A stretch of DNA of 43,769 bases from contig NZ_MTAZ01000047.1 in the NCBI RefSeq assembly GCF_002150785.1, positions 1 through 43,769 of the forward strand, in the 5' to 3' direction. The translations under genes were made by a program, and so were the position numbers. The notes under the pieces are model-generated. The model did not search any database. It had not been told where the DNA came from and was given only the letters and a program-made list of their open reading frames with translations. Origin of the DNA: Arenibacter amylolyticus (GTDB lineage Bacteria > Bacteroidota > Bacteroidia > Flavobacteriales > Flavobacteriaceae). Shown piece after piece: positions 41,886 to 43,769 of this stretch (the stretch's first letter is position 1; every line of letters starts with the position of its first letter).

Positions 41886-43391
41886 ATGAAGAAATATATA
41901 TATCTATTAATCGCTGTAGTTACTTTCACGGCCTGTGAAAGTGAGCTGGAACTAAACAGTCCCAGTGAATTGACAGCACAAGGTTTCTGGGATTCCGAAA
42001 CTGGTGCTAGAACTGCGCATACAGGATTGTATGCCAACCTAAGAAGTTCTGCAGGAACTTTATGGTTGCTGGGAGAGATTAGAAGTGATATTTGGGGGGG
42101 AAGAACTTTTGAATCTCCTTCTAATGAATCTTTGATTCGTTCCGACATCACGGTTGCCACTGCTCCTTTTGGAGGGTGGGCTGGACTTTATACAAGAATT
42201 CATAGGTTGAACGACTTTTTGGTAAATGTTCCCAATATTGAATTTGTGAATGAGGATGACAAGCAGCACCTACTGGGACAGGCGTATGGATTACGTGCAT
42301 TGTACTACTATACGCTATTGAAAACATGGGGAGATGTGCCTATTATTCTAGAGCCATTAACCGATGTAGATCCCAATGTCTTGGCCAAGGAGCGTTCTCC
42401 GCAAAGCGAGGTGATGGAATTAATAAAGTCTGACATAGCTGCCTCCTTAAGCGCTTTTGGATCTGACGACAGCTTCTTTGAGGGCAAAAAAATCTACTGG
42501 TCCAAAGCAGCTACCCTTACCCTTAAAGGGGACGTATACATCTGGTCTGGTAACCTAATGGGTGGTGGTACTGCCGATTTTACCGAGGCTAAAAACGCCC
42601 TTGAGCAAATTGCATCTTTAGGTGTAAGCTTAGAGCCTAGCATTGATGATCTATGGGGAGTAGCCAATGAAAATAACAACGAGTTTATTTTCGCATTGGA
42701 TTACAAGCAAGATGAAGCTGAAAACTTTTACAACAGTTTAACTGGAAGAAGCACGGAAGTAAACCCAACCTTCAATGACAATGGTGAGTCCATGTCCGAC
42801 TTCGTAATTGCAGGTGCTAATAGATATGGACAGTCTGAAAAGACCATTTTATTACTGGACGATAATGACGATGCACGTAAAGATGCAACCTTCATTAGAC
42901 TGTATGTGGATGACAATGGCGGATTGGGGTACCCTACCTATAACGAAGATGCCTATTTTGGTTCTGTCTTCAACAAGTTCTTAGGAAGAGTATTTGGTAC
43001 TGAAAGAATTTTTGAAAACAACGTACCAGTTTACCGTTATGCCGATGTAGTTCTTTTATTGGCCGAAGCCAAGAACTATTTAGGTGAGGATCCTTCTGCA
43101 GAAATCAACCAGATTCGCGAAAGAGCTTATGGGGATAATTATAACCCATTGTTTCATGCGTATGTGAACGGATCTCAAACCGAAAACACCAACGCCATCC
43201 TAAATGAACGATACAAGGAGTTTATCGGTGAAGGTAAAAGATGGTGGGATCTAAGAAGAGCAGGAGCCAGCTTTGTATTCGACAATATTGAGTTCCTAAG
43301 CCCTGGAGATGAGTTTAAATTGATTTTACCGATTACTACAGATATGATCGGTAGAAACCCATTATTAGAGCAATCTCCAGGATATAACTAA
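41886..43391 (+). CDS. SusD/RagB-family surface glycan-binding lipoprotein
   Basis: A 501-residue lipoprotein, lipobox FTAC with Cys17 followed by acidic residues. It shows the SusD pattern: N-terminal LNSPSELTAQGFWDSETGA, a TPR-like helical core (LLGQAYGLRALYYYTLLKTWG, quoted in part: RALYYYTLLKTWGDVP), and the C-terminal RYADVVLLLAEAKN plus NERYKEFIGEGKRWWDLRR typical of RagB/SusD. It forms the lid of the SusC transporter and binds the glycan. Transcribed with susC and followed by a strong terminator. Confidence 0.93.
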   Translation: MKKYIYLLIAVVTFTACESELELNSPSELTAQGFWDSETGARTAHTGLYANLRSSAGTLWLLGEIRSDIWGGRTFESPSNESLIRSDITVATAPFGGWAGLYTRIHRLNDFLVNVPNIEFVNEDDKQHLLGQAYGLRALYYYTLLKTWGDVPIILEPLTDVDPNVLAKERSPQSEVMELIKSDIAASLSAFGSDDSFFEGKKIYWSKAATLTLKGDVYIWSGNLMGGGTADFTEAKNALEQIASLGVSLEPSIDDLWGVANENNNEFIFALDYKQDEAENFYNSLTGRSTEVNPTFNDNGESMSDFVIAGANRYGQSEKTILLLDDNDDARKDATFIRLYVDDNGGLGYPTYNEDAYFGSVFNKFLGRVFGTERIFENNVPVYRYADVVLLLAEAKNYLGEDPSAEINQIRERAYGDNYNPLFHAYVNGSQTENTNAILNERYKEFIGEGKRWWDLRRAGASFVFDNIEFLSPGDEFKLILPITTDMIGRNPLLEQSPGYN

Positions 43392-43433
43392 ACACATAAT
43401 TAGTTGTTATTTAGTTGAGTTAGTTTATTTATT

Positions 43434-43463
43434 AAGGAGGGGGTGGTTCCCCTCCTTTTTTTG
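43434..43463 (+). terminator. Terminator after susD
   Basis: AAGGAGGGG pairs with CCCCTCCTT around a 6-nt loop and is followed by a T-run, about 45 bp after the susD stop. Confidence 0.9.
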
Positions 43464-43517
43464 TTTTATACTTTCCTTAGTCAGCACAATCCGCGCACTT
43501 ACTACCACTCCCCTACG

Positions 43518-43688
43518 CTAGTCATTAGTGCGTTTATCCCCAAAGTATTCGAATTTCCTTTTCAACAAGATTGATAGGGTCTCCACCTCCCTTGGAAGGG
43601 TAACTCTACCAAACTGATTACGCACTACTATCATATGAATAAACTTAAACTGTCCAGAATTTTTGATAGAATTAGTTATACTTTTCAT
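43518..43688 (-). CDS. Possible small hypothetical protein, 56 residues
   Basis: An open frame from ATG at 43688 to TAG at 43518. An in-frame stop lies four codons upstream, so it is not the tail of a longer gene here. The product is basic (begins MKSITNSIKNSGQFKF and has RVTLPREVETLSILLKRKFE), with no signal or transmembrane segment. The leader TATAAATAAATCCA is A-rich, as Bacteroidota leaders are. I recognise no family. At this length a chance frame is quite possible. Confidence 0.4.
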   Translation of the reverse strand: MKSITNSIKNSGQFKFIHMIVVRNQFGRVTLPREVETLSILLKRKFEYFGDKRTND

Positions 43689-43708
43689 TGGATTTATTTA
43701 TAAAAAGG

Positions 43709-43740
43709 ATTAGTTCTGTTCTAATAACTAATTCTGTTCA
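43709..43740. repeat. Inverted and direct repeats upstream of the small reading frame
   Basis: ATTAGTT (43709-43715) and AACTAAT (43726-43732) form an inverted repeat with 10-nt spacing. The same segment holds two near-identical 10-11-nt direct repeats, TAGTTCTGTTC and TAATTCTGTTC. It may be a regulator site for the small frame, or chance in AT-rich DNA. Confidence 0.4.
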
Positions 43741-43769
43741 TTTTTTCCATTGATGAAATGCGCAGCATT

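Noticed and set aside
1-43769. tRNA or rRNA genes
   Set aside because: No cloverleaf with a CCA-like end or rRNA segment was recognised while reading the intergenic regions; a tRNA scan would settle it.

Overview
The window looks like a piece of chromosome from a marine-type member of the Flavobacteriaceae (Bacteroidota). The evidence is a SusC/SusD pair with sialic-acid enzymes, promoters of the Bacteroidota type (TTG, 18-20 nt, TAnnTTTG), A-rich leaders in place of Shine-Dalgarno sequences, a typical dgkA-ftsK-lolA-lptF/G-ribB gene order, and an AT-rich composition. The genus cannot be fixed from the sequence alone.

Region 1 (about 0.25-10.6 kb) is housekeeping. A minus-strand operon runs FMN reductase, pabB, alpha/beta hydrolase, tilS, dsbD. 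A penicillin-acylase-family Ntn hydrolase lies downstream behind a terminator. On the plus strand follow a DUF1624/HGSNAT-like membrane acyltransferase and a protein with two CDGSH iron-sulfur motifs.

Region 2 (about 10.55-12.85 kb) has no intact gene. It holds several short repeat types and one decayed IS481-family element. The transposase is broken only by two in-frame TAG codons.

Region 3 (about 12.85-26.6 kb) is metabolic and envelope housekeeping. It carries lpdA, then an Lrp regulator divergent from a methionine gamma-lyase-like enzyme and an NhaC-family transporter. A thiol-redox set follows (2-Cys peroxiredoxin, thioredoxin, small acidic protein, Tpx), then dgkA, ftsK, lolA, an LptF/G permease and ribB. 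The ribB product has a GTP cyclohydrolase II domain that has lost its catalytic residues.

Region 4 (about 26.6-43.5 kb) is a sialic-acid utilisation locus. Surface and periplasmic enzymes are two GH33 sialidases, a two-domain sialate O-acetylesterase, a further SGNH hydrolase and a GH20 hexosaminidase. A SusC/SusD pair would import the released sugar. NanA lyase and an AGE-type epimerase would convert Neu5Ac to ManNAc and then GlcNAc. A FadR-type GntR regulator sits in the middle. I find the same 15-bp palindrome, TTATGTnnnACATAA, at all three transcription-unit starts (epimerase, nanA operon, susCD). Each copy lies exactly 2 nt downstream of a -7 box, which makes it a strong candidate operator. 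The least explained member is a cytoplasmic creatininase-family amidohydrolase in the middle of the operon. No inner-membrane sialic-acid transporter and no amino-sugar kinase are present in the window.

The right end carries a strong terminator after susD and a possible 56-codon gene on the minus strand. I saw no tRNA, rRNA or CRISPR array. Domain calls come from motif recognition, not database searches.
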